The notes under the pieces: generated by a model
The model's input: only the letters and a program-made list of their open reading frames with translations
What the model was told of the DNA's origin: nothing
Databases searched by the model: none
Translations under genes and position numbers: made by a program
Shown here: in pieces, positions 43,570 through 52,024 of the stretch
Layout of the letters: every line of letters begins with the position of its first letter
Numbering within the stretch: position 1 is the stretch's first letter
Assembly (NCBI RefSeq): GCF_000242595.2
Contig: NC_017098.1
Location: forward strand, 2,046,001 to 2,110,000
Direction of reading: 5' to 3'
Length of the DNA stretch: 64,000 bases
Source of the DNA: Spirochaeta africana DSM 8902
GTDB lineage: Bacteria; Spirochaetota; Spirochaetia; DSM-27196; DSM-8902

Positions 43570-44351
43570 TGCAGAAGATTGTTTCCTGGAACGTGAACGG
43601 CATCAGGGCGGCTCATAAGAAGGGCCTGCTGGATTTTGTCCGGCAGGAATCACCAGATATCCTGTGTCTGCAGGAAACCAAAGCCCACCCCGACCAGCTG
43701 CCTGGCGAGCTCAAGCAGGCGCTGGGGTATCATACCAGCTACTCCTCAGCGGTGCGGCGCGGCTACAGCGGGGTAGCGGTATGGTCGCGGCATCAGCCGA
43801 CAGATGTTCGAACGATGGGCCTCCCGGAGTTCGATGATGAGGGGCGCGTTCTGATAATCGACTACCCCGCTGTCAATGGCAGCCAGGAACTCACGGTTAT
43901 CAATGCCTATTTCCCCAACAGCCAGGAGGCCGGCAAACGTCTGGATTATAAACTTGCCTTCTGCGCGGCGATGCTCGATATCTGTAACGAGATTACCGCC
44001 AGCGGACGCAACCTGGTACTGTGTGGCGACTACAACATCGCTCACACCCCGATAGACCTGGCCAATCCCGAGCGGAATACCGAAAACCCTGGCTATCTGC
44101 CGGAAGAGCGTGCCTGGATGGACAGTTTTCTGGCTGCCGGCTACATCGATACCTTTCGGCTCTTTACCCCTGATGGGGGGCACTACACCTGGTGGTCCTA
44201 CCGCTTCGGTGCGCGGGAACGGAACATTGGCTGGCGGATAGATTATCACTGTGTGAATCCCTCCCTGAGGGATCGGGTACACAGCTCGGTTATCCTGCCG
44301 GAGATCATGGGATCCGACCACTGTCCCATACGCCTGGAGCTGGATTCTTGA
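43569..44351 (+). CDS. xth: Exodeoxyribonuclease III / AP endonuclease
   Basis: The protein is 260 aa from ATG 43569 (MQKIVSWNVNGIRAAHKKG); the longer frame from 43488 overlaps the ABC-F gene. It is a Mg2+-dependent endonuclease/exonuclease/phosphatase-fold enzyme of base-excision repair. Catalytic residues are seen in LCLQETKAHPDQLP (metal Glu), VINAYFPNSQEAGKRLDYKL, GDYNIAHTPIDLANPE (Asp and Asn), and MGSDHCPIRLEL (Asp-His). The IGWRIDYHCVN motif is conserved. The length is typical. Confidence 0.95.
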   Translation: MQKIVSWNVNGIRAAHKKGLLDFVRQESPDILCLQETKAHPDQLPGELKQALGYHTSYSSAVRRGYSGVAVWSRHQPTDVRTMGLPEFDDEGRVLIIDYPAVNGSQELTVINAYFPNSQEAGKRLDYKLAFCAAMLDICNEITASGRNLVLCGDYNIAHTPIDLANPERNTENPGYLPEERAWMDSFLAAGYIDTFRLFTPDGGHYTWWSYRFGARERNIGWRIDYHCVNPSLRDRVHSSVILPEIMGSDHCPIRLELDS

Positions 44352-44376
44352 CTTTTTCCATGGTCGCGCATATCCT
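44348..44376 (+). promoter_or_regulatory. Candidate promoter of the rhomboid gene
   Basis: TTGACT (44348-44353), 17 bases, then TATCCT (44371-44376). The predicted start near 44383 leaves a leader of about nine bases with a weak GAGG. Confidence 0.4.
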
Positions 44377-44391
44377 CGGAGCGAGGCAGTC

Positions 44392-44949
44392 ATGAAAATC
44401 CGCTACAACGCACCGGTAACCCTCACCTTTTCGCTGACGGCCGCTGCAGTGCTGTTGCTCAATTACACGTTGCTACCTGGCATTACCTGGAATCTGTTTA
44501 CCGTCCATGCGTCTATGTCGGCTACCAATCCGGCAGACTATCTGCGCTTGTTCACCCATGTAATCGGACACAGCAGCTGGAGTCATTTGCTGGGGAATCT
44601 CGCGCTGCTGCTGCTTATCGGACCGATCCTGGAGGAGAAGTACGGCGGAACCGCACTGGGGATCATGATTGGCCTGACAGCCGTGATTACCGGCGGGGTG
44701 AATGTGTTGTTCATGCCGACGGCACTGCTGGGTGCCAGCGGCGTGGTATTCATGATGATATTGCTGGTGTCCTTCACCAACATACGCTCCGGAGAGATCC
44801 CCCTGACCTTTATCCTTGTGCTGGTGCTGTACCTGGCGCGAGAGTTTTACGGGATTTTTCAGGACGACAATATTTCGCGGCTGGCCCATATCCTCGGCGG
44901 CCTGTGCGGAAGCCTGTTCGGCTTCCTGAGCCCGGCACCCCGTGAGTAG
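44392..44949 (+). CDS. Rhomboid family intramembrane serine protease
   Basis: The protein is 185 aa with six membrane helices. The catalytic dyad is visible: Ser116 in LGASGVVF (the GxSG motif) and His166 in [29 protein letters not shown] carries the conserved His/Asn of helix 2. It cleaves membrane helices of unknown substrates within the cytoplasmic membrane. The protein is compact, without extra cytosolic domains. Confidence 0.9.
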   Translation: MKIRYNAPVTLTFSLTAAAVLLLNYTLLPGITWNLFTVHASMSATNPADYLRLFTHVIGHSSWSHLLGNLALLLLIGPILEEKYGGTALGIMIGLTAVITGGVNVLFMPTALLGASGVVFMMILLVSFTNIRSGEIPLTFILVLVLYLAREFYGIFQDDNISRLAHILGGLCGSLFGFLSPAPRE

Positions 44950-44987
44950 CCGAAGGCCACCGCCGTTCAACGAGTAAAGGAAGTGCT

Positions 44988-46058
44988 ATGGAACTCAAAC
45001 CCAAACTGGATGCAAAGGTAGCCCGCCATTCCGAGGTGGAGAAGCTGATCGCCGACCCCGAGCTGCACAAAGACCCTGCCCGCTTCAAGGAGCTGATGCG
45101 TGAGCACTCCCAGCTGTGTGAACTGGTAGAGGCCTATGCCGAGTACCGCGATACCAGCCAGCAGCTGCAGGACAACCGGGAGCTGCTGAACGAGGAAAAA
45201 GATCCCGAGATGCGCGAAATGGCCAAGGCCGAACTCGATGAGCTTGAGCAGCGCAGCGAGGAGCTCACCAAACAGCTGCGGCTGCTGCTGGTACCCCGCG
45301 ATCCTATGGACGAGAAAAGTGCCATAATCGAGATCCGTGCCGGAACCGGTGGCGATGAGGCCGGACTGTTTGCCGCCGATCTGTACCGGATGTATGCCCG
45401 CTATGGTGAACGCCATGGCCTGAAATTCGAATTCATCACCGTCAATGAATCCGAGATCGGTGGCTTCAAGGAGGTGGTATTCTCGGCATCCGGGAAAAAC
45501 GCCTACGGATCACTGCGTTTCGAGAGCGGTGTGCACCGGGTCCAGCGGGTTCCCGCAACCGAATCGGGGGGACGTATCCACACCTCTGCGGTTACGGTCG
45601 CGGTGCTGCCCGAGGCCGAGGACACCGACATCCAGCTGCATGACAACGAGCTCAAGATAGATGTCTTCCGCTCAAGCGGGCCGGGCGGGCAGTCGGTAAA
45701 CACCACCGACTCGGCCGTCCGCATTACCCATCTGCCAACCAGCACCGTGGTAACCTGTCAGGACGAAAAAAGTCAGCTCAAGAACAAGGCCAAGGCGATG
45801 CGGGTTCTCAAGGCGCGACTGTACGAGATGGAGGAAAAGAAAAAGCAGGAGGAGCGTGCCAGCTTTCGCCGCAACCAGATTGGCTCCGGCGATCGCTCTG
45901 AACGTATCCGTACCTACAACTTTCCCCAGAACCGGTTGACCGACCACAGAATCAACCTGACACTCTACAAGCTTGATCTGGTGATGCAGGGTGAACTTGA
46001 CGAGATTCTGGATGCGCTGCAGCTGAGCGCACGTGAGGAACAGCTGCAGGACGCATGA
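44988..46058 (+). CDS. prfA: Peptide chain release factor 1
   Basis: The protein is 356 aa with AAAGGAAG upstream. It recognises UAA and UAG stop codons. The GGQ motif [14 protein letters not shown] catalyses peptide release (PrmC methylates its Gln), and the PxT-type recognition region reads [14 protein letters not shown], as in RF1. Typical length. It overlaps prmC by four bases, the usual prfA-prmC pairing. Confidence 0.97.
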   Translation: MELKPKLDAKVARHSEVEKLIADPELHKDPARFKELMREHSQLCELVEAYAEYRDTSQQLQDNRELLNEEKDPEMREMAKAELDELEQRSEELTKQLRLLLVPRDPMDEKSAIIEIRAGTGGDEAGLFAADLYRMYARYGERHGLKFEFITVNESEIGGFKEVVFSASGKNAYGSLRFESGVHRVQRVPATESGGRIHTSAVTVAVLPEAEDTDIQLHDNELKIDVFRSSGPGGQSVNTTDSAVRITHLPTSTVVTCQDEKSQLKNKAKAMRVLKARLYEMEEKKKQEERASFRRNQIGSGDRSERIRTYNFPQNRLTDHRINLTLYKLDLVMQGELDEILDALQLSAREEQLQDA

Positions 46059-46897
46059 CCATCCGCCGTACGCTGCAGCAGCTGCAGCAGTCCCTGGGCA
46101 GCGAGTCACCGGCACTGGACGCCTCGCTGCTGGTGGCCCATGTCTGCGGACTCACCCGGGAACAGCTGTATCTCGAGCCGGATCGCCTGCTTGAGCCCGG
46201 GCAGCAGCAGATGCTCGAACGGCTCGCCGAAAGACGGCGCCATGGAACCCCCGTCGCCTACCTGCTTGGGTACAAGGAGTTTTACGGCCGGGTGTTCCAG
46301 GTCGATGATCGCGCCCTGATACCGCGACCGGACACCGAGATCCTGGTTGAGGCAGGGCTGCAGGCCATCGATCGGCATAGCTCCCGCCCGGTACGGGTGC
46401 TCGATCTCTGCTGCGGTACCGGCTGTGTCGGGATTACCCTGGCAGCCGAACGCCCGGGGATAGAGCTGCAGCTGGCCGACATCGACAACGATGCCCTGCA
46501 GCTTGCCGCCGAGAATGCTGCCCGACTGCTGCCGACACCGCAACAACCGGTATTGATACAATCTGACCTGTTTGCCTCCCTCTCCGGTCGGTATGATGTT
46601 ATCGTCAGTAACCCGCCGTATGTACGCGAGCAGGACTATCGTGCCCTGGAAATGCAGCGCTGGGGAGAACCGCGACATGCACTTGTCGCCAGGGAAGAGG
46701 GGCTTGAAATTATTCGCCGAATTGCCGATACAGTAGTAGATTATATATATCCGAATGGGTATATCGCCATCGAGGCCGCAGATCATCAGGCTCCGCACAT
46801 CGCAGAATTACTGGCCAGGGCATCCTTCCAGTCTGTTGAGCATCTCCGGGATCTGGCAGGCCATCTCAGGGTAACCGCCGGCACCCATACCGGATAA
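46055..46897 (+). CDS. prmC: Release factor glutamine methyltransferase
   Basis: The protein is 280 aa, starting in an ATGA overlap with prfA. N-terminal helical domain, then a Rossmann methyltransferase with [16 protein letters not shown] for AdoMet binding and the NPPYV motif that holds the target Gln. It methylates the GGQ Gln of release factors. Length is normal. Confidence 0.96.
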   Translation: MTIRRTLQQLQQSLGSESPALDASLLVAHVCGLTREQLYLEPDRLLEPGQQQMLERLAERRRHGTPVAYLLGYKEFYGRVFQVDDRALIPRPDTEILVEAGLQAIDRHSSRPVRVLDLCCGTGCVGITLAAERPGIELQLADIDNDALQLAAENAARLLPTPQQPVLIQSDLFASLSGRYDVIVSNPPYVREQDYRALEMQRWGEPRHALVAREEGLEIIRRIADTVVDYIYPNGYIAIEAADHQAPHIAELLARASFQSVEHLRDLAGHLRVTAGTHTG

Positions 46898-46906
46898 GGG
46901 CACATT

Positions 46907-48931
46907 ATGGTACACGATCTGGACAGCTTTGCCGCAATCCTCACCCCCTACTCTCCCGCTGAGCAGGAGCAGATCATGCGTGCTGCCCGCACCAGCAAAA
47001 AACTCCACCAGGGCCAGATGCGGGAAAGCGGGGACGAGTACTACACCCATCCCTTGCAGGTTGCCGAGATTCTGGTGGGGATGCGGCTGGATCCGCCAGG
47101 CATCATCGGTGCCCTGCTGCATGATGTACTGGAAGACACCACCATGAGCCGTCAGGAGCTGCGAGAGCAGTTCGGCAAGGATGTCGAGGCACTGGTAAAC
47201 GGTGTAACCAAGATCAGCCTGGTAAAGGCCAAAAACAAGAGCGTGCAGGAAGCCGAGACCATCCGGAAGATGCTGTTTGCCATGGTGAAGGACATTCGGG
47301 TAATCCTGATCAAGCTGGCCGACAAGCTGCACAACATGCGCACCCTGGGCTTCAAGAATCAGCAGCGGCGCATCGCCATCGCCCAGGAGTGTCTGGACAT
47401 CTACGCCCCGCTGGCGGGTCGCCTTGGCATCAGCTGGCTGAAGGATGAACTTGAGGACCTGTCCTTGAAGCATATCAATCCGCAGGCCTATGCCCAGATC
47501 AAGGCCTTTGTAGCCCAGAAAAAGCAGGAGCGCGGCGACTATCTGCAGCGTGTGCAGAAAGCAATCTATGACGAGGCTGACAAAGAGGGTTTCTCAATCT
47601 CGGTTGAAACCAGGGCCAAGCATTTCTACTCCATCTACAACAAGATGCGACGCCGCAGCAAAGACCTGGATGAGATATACGACACCCTCGGGATTCGCAT
47701 CCTCTGCAACTCCCCGACCGACTGCTATGCCCTGCTGGGTCTGGTGCACAAACTGTGGATGCCGATAGAGGGGCGTTTCAAGGACTATATCGCCATGCCC
47801 AAGTCCAACCGCTACCAGAGCCTGCATACAACGGTAATGTGCTTTGGCGGCCGTCTGATCGAGATCCAGATCCGGACCTTTGCCATGCACAACACCGCCG
47901 AGTTTGGTGTTGCTGCCCACTGGCTGTACAAGGACAATACCCCGGGATCACCACAAAGCCACGACCTGGCGATCATCAACCGTGTTCGCAGCCTGAATGG
48001 CCTGAAGATAACCAGTAACGAGTTTCTGGACGAAATCAAGCGGGAGATACTCAAGGGCTCCATCTATGTCTTTACCCCCAAGGGTGATGCGGTTCAGCTG
48101 CCCAAGGGCGCAACCGCTATCGATTTTGCCTACCACATCCATACCGAGATCGGCGACCATATATCCGGCGCCAAGGCGGACGGGGCAATCATCCCGCTGC
48201 GTGAACCCCTGCGCAACACCCAGGTAATCGAGATCATGACCAGTCCACAGGCACACCCGCATGTACACTGGCTGCGGTATGTACGCACGACCCGGGCACG
48301 GAGCAAGATCAGGCACTGGCTGAACAAACACGACGAAAACCTGATTCTGGACAAGAGTATTGTTGCCCGCAAACGCGGATCGGCGCAGGAGCAGCCTCTA
48401 CCGCCCAAAAGCCCGGCAAAAACGAAATCCAGCGAGGTGGATACCTCGACGATTATGGACACCAAGAAGGTCGGCGTGCGCATCGGTGACGAACGCAACC
48501 TGATGATCCGGTTCGCCAACTGCTGCCACCCCAAAACCGGGGATCCGATTGTCGGGTATGTCTCGCGCGGGCGCGGCATAATCGTCCATCATCGGGACTG
48601 CAAAAATCTCAAGCACATCAGCGAGATCGAAAACCGGACTATCGAGGTTGAATGGGAAACCGTGTCACCCAAGGTCACCCGGCGTTTGCAGGTTACCGCC
48701 CGCAAGACCCCCAACCTCTTCTCCGAGATTGAGGGAGCAATTCGCAAGGTCCATGGCCACCTGATCGAGGGGCGGGTCGATGAGTCCGACAACGGGAATC
48801 TTGATGCCCGCTTTACCCTCGAGATCGAGCGTGCAGCCGACATGGAGTCAATTATCCGTGCAATCCGCTCGCTTCCCTCAATACTTACCATTGCAAAGCT
48901 TGATCCCCACCCGAATCCGTCAGTATTTTAG
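46907..48931 (+). CDS. rel: Bifunctional (p)ppGpp synthetase/hydrolase, RelA/SpoT family
   Basis: The protein is 674 aa. Domains: HD hydrolase (YYTHPLQVAEI, GALLHDVLEDTT; about 45-190), synthetase (GRFKDYIAMPKSNRYQSLHTTV, IEIQIRTFAMHNTAEFG), TGS (IYVFTPKGDAVQLPKGAT), a Cys/His conserved domain (FANCCHPKTGDPIVGYVSRGRGIIVHH, then RDC) and a C-terminal ACT domain. Both catalytic sites look intact, so it should make and break the stringent-response alarmone. The only such gene in the window. Confidence 0.95.
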   Translation: MVHDLDSFAAILTPYSPAEQEQIMRAARTSKKLHQGQMRESGDEYYTHPLQVAEILVGMRLDPPGIIGALLHDVLEDTTMSRQELREQFGKDVEALVNGVTKISLVKAKNKSVQEAETIRKMLFAMVKDIRVILIKLADKLHNMRTLGFKNQQRRIAIAQECLDIYAPLAGRLGISWLKDELEDLSLKHINPQAYAQIKAFVAQKKQERGDYLQRVQKAIYDEADKEGFSISVETRAKHFYSIYNKMRRRSKDLDEIYDTLGIRILCNSPTDCYALLGLVHKLWMPIEGRFKDYIAMPKSNRYQSLHTTVMCFGGRLIEIQIRTFAMHNTAEFGVAAHWLYKDNTPGSPQSHDLAIINRVRSLNGLKITSNEFLDEIKREILKGSIYVFTPKGDAVQLPKGATAIDFAYHIHTEIGDHISGAKADGAIIPLREPLRNTQVIEIMTSPQAHPHVHWLRYVRTTRARSKIRHWLNKHDENLILDKSIVARKRGSAQEQPLPPKSPAKTKSSEVDTSTIMDTKKVGVRIGDERNLMIRFANCCHPKTGDPIVGYVSRGRGIIVHHRDCKNLKHISEIENRTIEVEWETVSPKVTRRLQVTARKTPNLFSEIEGAIRKVHGHLIEGRVDESDNGNLDARFTLEIERAADMESIIRAIRSLPSILTIAKLDPHPNPSVF

Positions 48932-48958
48932 TCATAATCACACATCCGAGGAGGATAT

Positions 48959-49456
48959 ATGGCTACGATAACCCTGAAGGGAAACCCGATAGAGACAATC
49001 GGCCAACTGCCGGCAGTTGGCAGCAGCGCGCCAGACTTTGTGCTCACCAATGCTGATCTGCAGGATGTCGGACTCGCGGACTTTGCCGGCAAGAAAAAGA
49101 TCCTGAATATTGTCCCTTCGCTTGAAACCAGTGTCTGCTCAGCCAGTGCCAGGCGTTTTGAACAGGAGATTGCCAGGTATCCGGATGCGGTTGTGCTCAC
49201 CATCAGCTGCGACCTGCCGTTCGCCCAGAAGCGCTTCTGTCAGGCAGAATCCATCTCGCAAGTCATTACCCTGAGCCAGCTCCGGGACCGCAGCTTCGGC
49301 CGCGATTACGGGGTCGAGATCACCACCGGACCCATGAAAGGACTGACCTCCCGGGCGGTGGTGGTGCTGGACCGGGATAACACGGTGGTGTACACCGAAC
49401 AGGTGCCGGAAATCGGCCAGGAACCGGATTATCAAAAGGCCCTGTCTGCGCTATAG
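48959..49456 (+). CDS. tpx: Thiol peroxidase (Tpx-type peroxiredoxin)
   Basis: The protein is 165 aa with GAGGAGG before ATG 48959. Peroxidatic Cys in PSLETSVCSASARRFEQE and resolving Cys in CDLPFAQKRFC, the atypical 2-Cys Tpx layout. It reduces peroxides with thioredoxin. The N-terminal VTLKGNP-like start (ITLKGNPIETIGQLPAVGSSAPDF) is characteristic. Confidence 0.95.
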   Translation: MATITLKGNPIETIGQLPAVGSSAPDFVLTNADLQDVGLADFAGKKKILNIVPSLETSVCSASARRFEQEIARYPDAVVLTISCDLPFAQKRFCQAESISQVITLSQLRDRSFGRDYGVEITTGPMKGLTSRAVVVLDRDNTVVYTEQVPEIGQEPDYQKALSAL

Positions 49457-49463
49457 TAGCGCA
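49429..49463 (+). promoter_or_regulatory. Candidate promoter abutting trmL (leaderless arrangement)
   Basis: TTATCA (49429-49434), 17 bases, TATAGT (49452-49457), then ATG at 49463 after five bases. It lies across the 3' end of tpx. Confidence 0.45.
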
Positions 49464-49966
49464 TGCAGCTGAACTTAGTACTGGTAGAGCCGGAGATACC
49501 ACAGAACACCGGCAATATCGCCCGCACCTGCGCTGCCGTAGGTGCGCGGCTTCACCTGGTAAAGCCGATGGGCTTTACCATCACCGACAAACATCTCAAG
49601 CGGGCTGGCCTTGACTACTGGCATCTGGTGGATCTGCAGTACCACGAGTCGCTGGAGGAGTTTCTGGACGTCACCCCCGCAGAGAACTGCATCTTTGCCA
49701 CTACCAAGGGTGGCCAGGTGTACGCCGATCTGCCGCTGCCGGACAGCTGTTACCTCGTGTTTGGCAAGGAGACCGCCGGTCTGCCGCGCTGGCTGCTCGA
49801 GCGCTATCGGCAGCAGGCAGCACGCATCCCGATGCGGCCTGAGGCCCGATCCTTGAATCTATCCAATTCAGCCGCCATAATGGCGTACGATGTACTGCGC
49901 CGCTGGGGGTTTCCCGATCTTCAGTGTACGGCAGGAAAGCACGAGGAGGTGACATGCAGCGAGTAG
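49463..49966 (+). CDS. trmL: tRNA (cytidine/uridine-34-2'-O)-methyltransferase
   Basis: The protein is 167 aa, a minimal SPOUT methyltransferase. Motifs: LVEPEIPQNTGNIARTCAAVGA (motif 1), FGKETAGLPRWLL (motif 2) and IPMRPEARSLNLSNSAAIMAYD (motif 3), forming the knotted AdoMet site. It methylates the wobble ribose of tRNA-Leu species in known cases. The stop overlaps the proC start by 13 bases. Confidence 0.94.
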   Translation: MQLNLVLVEPEIPQNTGNIARTCAAVGARLHLVKPMGFTITDKHLKRAGLDYWHLVDLQYHESLEEFLDVTPAENCIFATTKGGQVYADLPLPDSCYLVFGKETAGLPRWLLERYRQQAARIPMRPEARSLNLSNSAAIMAYDVLRRWGFPDLQCTAGKHEEVTCSE

Positions 49967-50775
49967 CGATCTTTGGATACGGCAACATGGGGGCGGCATT
50001 TGCCAAAGCACTGCACCGGCAATTCCCAGATGCCCGCTTTCTGGTAGCAGAGATTGACCCCGGTAAGGCCGAGGCCGCCCGTCAGGAGATCGGCGCCGAA
50101 TCCCTGATGCTGGATGCCCCGCTGAGTGACCGCAGCCTGTCCTCCCTGGGCAAGTTCCAACCCGAGCTGCTGCTGCTGGCGGTAAAGCCATTCCAGTTTG
50201 CAGATCTGGCAAGCGGACTGCGGCGCCATGCCGGCAGTTCACTGGTGATTTCACTCATGGCGGGGATTGACCTTGCAGCCCTGGCCGAGGGTCTGCAGAC
50301 AACCAGGGTTGTGCGCTTTCTGCCGAATCTGGCTGCCGTAGTTGGCCAGTCGGTAACCGCGGTAACCCCGCACACCGAACTTGCTGTCGAGGATCGGACG
50401 ACGGCCATGACTGCCGCCGAGGCTGCCGGTATGGCTGTACAACTGCCCGAAGATCTGATTTCCAGCCTGATTGGTCTGTCCGGCAGCGGGATTGCCTTTG
50501 CCTTTCAGTTTTTACATGCCCTGGCGCTGGGAGGAACCCAGGCAGGCATCAGCTACCCGCAGAGCCTGGAGATCGCTATTGCCACGGTTGAAGGGGCTGC
50601 TGCCGCGCTTAAAACCTCCGGGATCCATCCGGCTGACTACGTTACCAGGGTATGCTCCCCGGGAGGCACCACCATTCGCGGGGTTGCCGCCCTGGAGCAG
50701 CACGGATTTACCGCTGCGGTTATGCAGGCTGTGCACAGTGCCGAGCAGCGAAGCCGGGAACTGGAGCGGGAATAG
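49954..50775 (+). CDS. proC: Pyrroline-5-carboxylate reductase
   Basis: The protein is 273 aa from ATG 49954 (MQRVAIFGYGNMGAAFAKAL), with GAGGAGG upstream inside trmL. The NAD(P) Rossmann motif is GYGNMG; the C-terminal dimerisation domain has GLSGSGIAFAFQFLHAL and VCSPGGTTIRGVAALE. It catalyses the last step of proline synthesis. Length is typical. Confidence 0.95.
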   Translation: MQRVAIFGYGNMGAAFAKALHRQFPDARFLVAEIDPGKAEAARQEIGAESLMLDAPLSDRSLSSLGKFQPELLLLAVKPFQFADLASGLRRHAGSSLVISLMAGIDLAALAEGLQTTRVVRFLPNLAAVVGQSVTAVTPHTELAVEDRTTAMTAAEAAGMAVQLPEDLISSLIGLSGSGIAFAFQFLHALALGGTQAGISYPQSLEIAIATVEGAAAALKTSGIHPADYVTRVCSPGGTTIRGVAALEQHGFTAAVMQAVHSAEQRSRELERE

Positions 50776-50780
50776 CGCAA

Positions 50781-51431
50781 ATGCAGCAGCTACCCCGACG
50801 GCACCAGGATCGCACCCGTCTGCTGCAGGAGCTGCAGCAGGACGGAATCCGTGACCATCGCGTACTTGAAGCGATGGCGGCCATCCCCCGTGAGCTGTTT
50901 ATTGAACCCGGTCTTGCCGACCAGGCCTACGCCAACCGACCACTATCAATCGGGTATGGGCAAACCATAAGCCAGCCCTATACCGTCGCCTTTATGGCTG
51001 AACTGCTCAGGCTGCAGCCGGGAATGCGGGTTCTGGAGATCGGCGGTGGCTGCGGCTACAGCGCCGCAATACTGGGCCAGCTGGTAAGGCCTGGCGGGAT
51101 CGTCTACAGTCTGGAGAGACTGCCATCCCTGGCCGAGCGCGGCCGCCGCAACCTGACGGCCTGCGGCAGCGATGAGGTCAGACTGCGTGCTGCCGACGGC
51201 AGCGAAGGGCTGCCCGAGCACGCCCCGTATGACGCTATTGTTATCGCTGCCGCTGCCGTTCATATTCCCCCCCGACTGCAGCATCAGCTGGGTGAGCACG
51301 GTCGTCTGTTGCTCCCACTACAGCCCCCGGGACACCACGCGGCAGAGATGACCCTGATTGAACGCCGCGGCGACAGTTTTATATCCAGCAGTCACGGCCT
51401 GTTCCAGTTTGTCCCCCTGATTTTCCCTTGA
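50781..51431 (+). CDS. pcm: Protein-L-isoaspartate O-methyltransferase
   Basis: The protein is 216 aa from ATG 50781, just after the proC stop; a longer frame from 50652 overlaps proC. Motifs: AIPRELFIEPGLADQAYANRP, GYGQTISQPYTVAFMAELL, AdoMet site LEIGGGCGYSAAILG and YDAIVIAAAAVHIPP. It methylates isoaspartate in damaged proteins to start repair. The usual EIGTGSGY is EIGGGCGY here, still compatible with cofactor binding. Confidence 0.93.
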   Translation: MQQLPRRHQDRTRLLQELQQDGIRDHRVLEAMAAIPRELFIEPGLADQAYANRPLSIGYGQTISQPYTVAFMAELLRLQPGMRVLEIGGGCGYSAAILGQLVRPGGIVYSLERLPSLAERGRRNLTACGSDEVRLRAADGSEGLPEHAPYDAIVIAAAAVHIPPRLQHQLGEHGRLLLPLQPPGHHAAEMTLIERRGDSFISSSHGLFQFVPLIFP

Positions 51432-51520
51432 TCTCCGGCACACAGGAACTTTCTTACAGTTTTTCCCTGTTTCCTGAATAATCACCGCCGAATAACCGGT
51501 AGTACATGGTGGAGGGAGTA

Positions 51521-52024
51521 ATGATCCATCGTGTACAGATCCTGCTGACGCCGCTTATTTCGCCGCTGCTGATGTTTGTACTGCTTTCAGGCTGCGCCAC
51601 TGGCCACTCATCTCCCGACATCCTGCACGGAATTGTGTTCAGCAGCGGCGGTCAGGCCCTGTTCGGCGCAGAGGTTCGGGTAACAGACAGGCGCGGCGAA
51701 CATCACCAGGCTCGCGCGGACATTCACGGGAGGTTCCGGATCAGCGGCATCATGACAGGACCTGTAGTGGTCACGGTGCTGCACCAGACCCATGAGCCCC
51801 TGCAGCAGGAGGTCATGGTTGCCGATCGGACCCAGGTGCTCTATCTGCGGCTTACCAGCTGGCGGCATCTGCTGGAGGCCTGGCAGGCAAGCCTGGAGCA
51901 GCAGGACATCAGCCATGCCGAAACCCTGCTGATCCGGCTGCACACTGCCGGCTGTCCGGCGCCGATATTTCGTCATGCCGAGCATATTCAGCAGCTGTAC
52001 CGCAAGCAGACAGGTCACCCGTGA
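51521..52024 (+). CDS. Lipoprotein at the head of the type II secretion operon
   Basis: The protein is 167 aa from ATG 51521, with GGAGGG upstream. The signal sequence ends MFVLLSGCATG, a strong lipobox. The mature part begins with a transthyretin-like/carboxypeptidase-regulatory-type beta sandwich (GIVFSSGGQALFGAEVRVTDRRGEHHQARADIHGRFRISGI) followed by a C-terminal helical tail (RHLLEAWQASLEQQDISHAETLLIRL). The stop overlaps the secretin start. Position and lipid anchor make it a candidate pilotin or secretin partner, but no known pilotin family is recognised. Confidence 0.82.
   Translation: MIHRVQILLTPLISPLLMFVLLSGCATGHSSPDILHGIVFSSGGQALFGAEVRVTDRRGEHHQARADIHGRFRISGIMTGPVVVTVLHQTHEPLQQEVMVADRTQVLYLRLTSWRHLLEAWQASLEQQDISHAETLLIRLHTAGCPAPIFRHAEHIQQLYRKQTGHP

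Noticed and set aside
51440-51480. Imperfect inverted repeat CAGGAAC / GTTTCCTG before the secretion operon as terminator or operator
   Set aside because: Arms are short and imperfect with a long loop and no T run; not enough to call.
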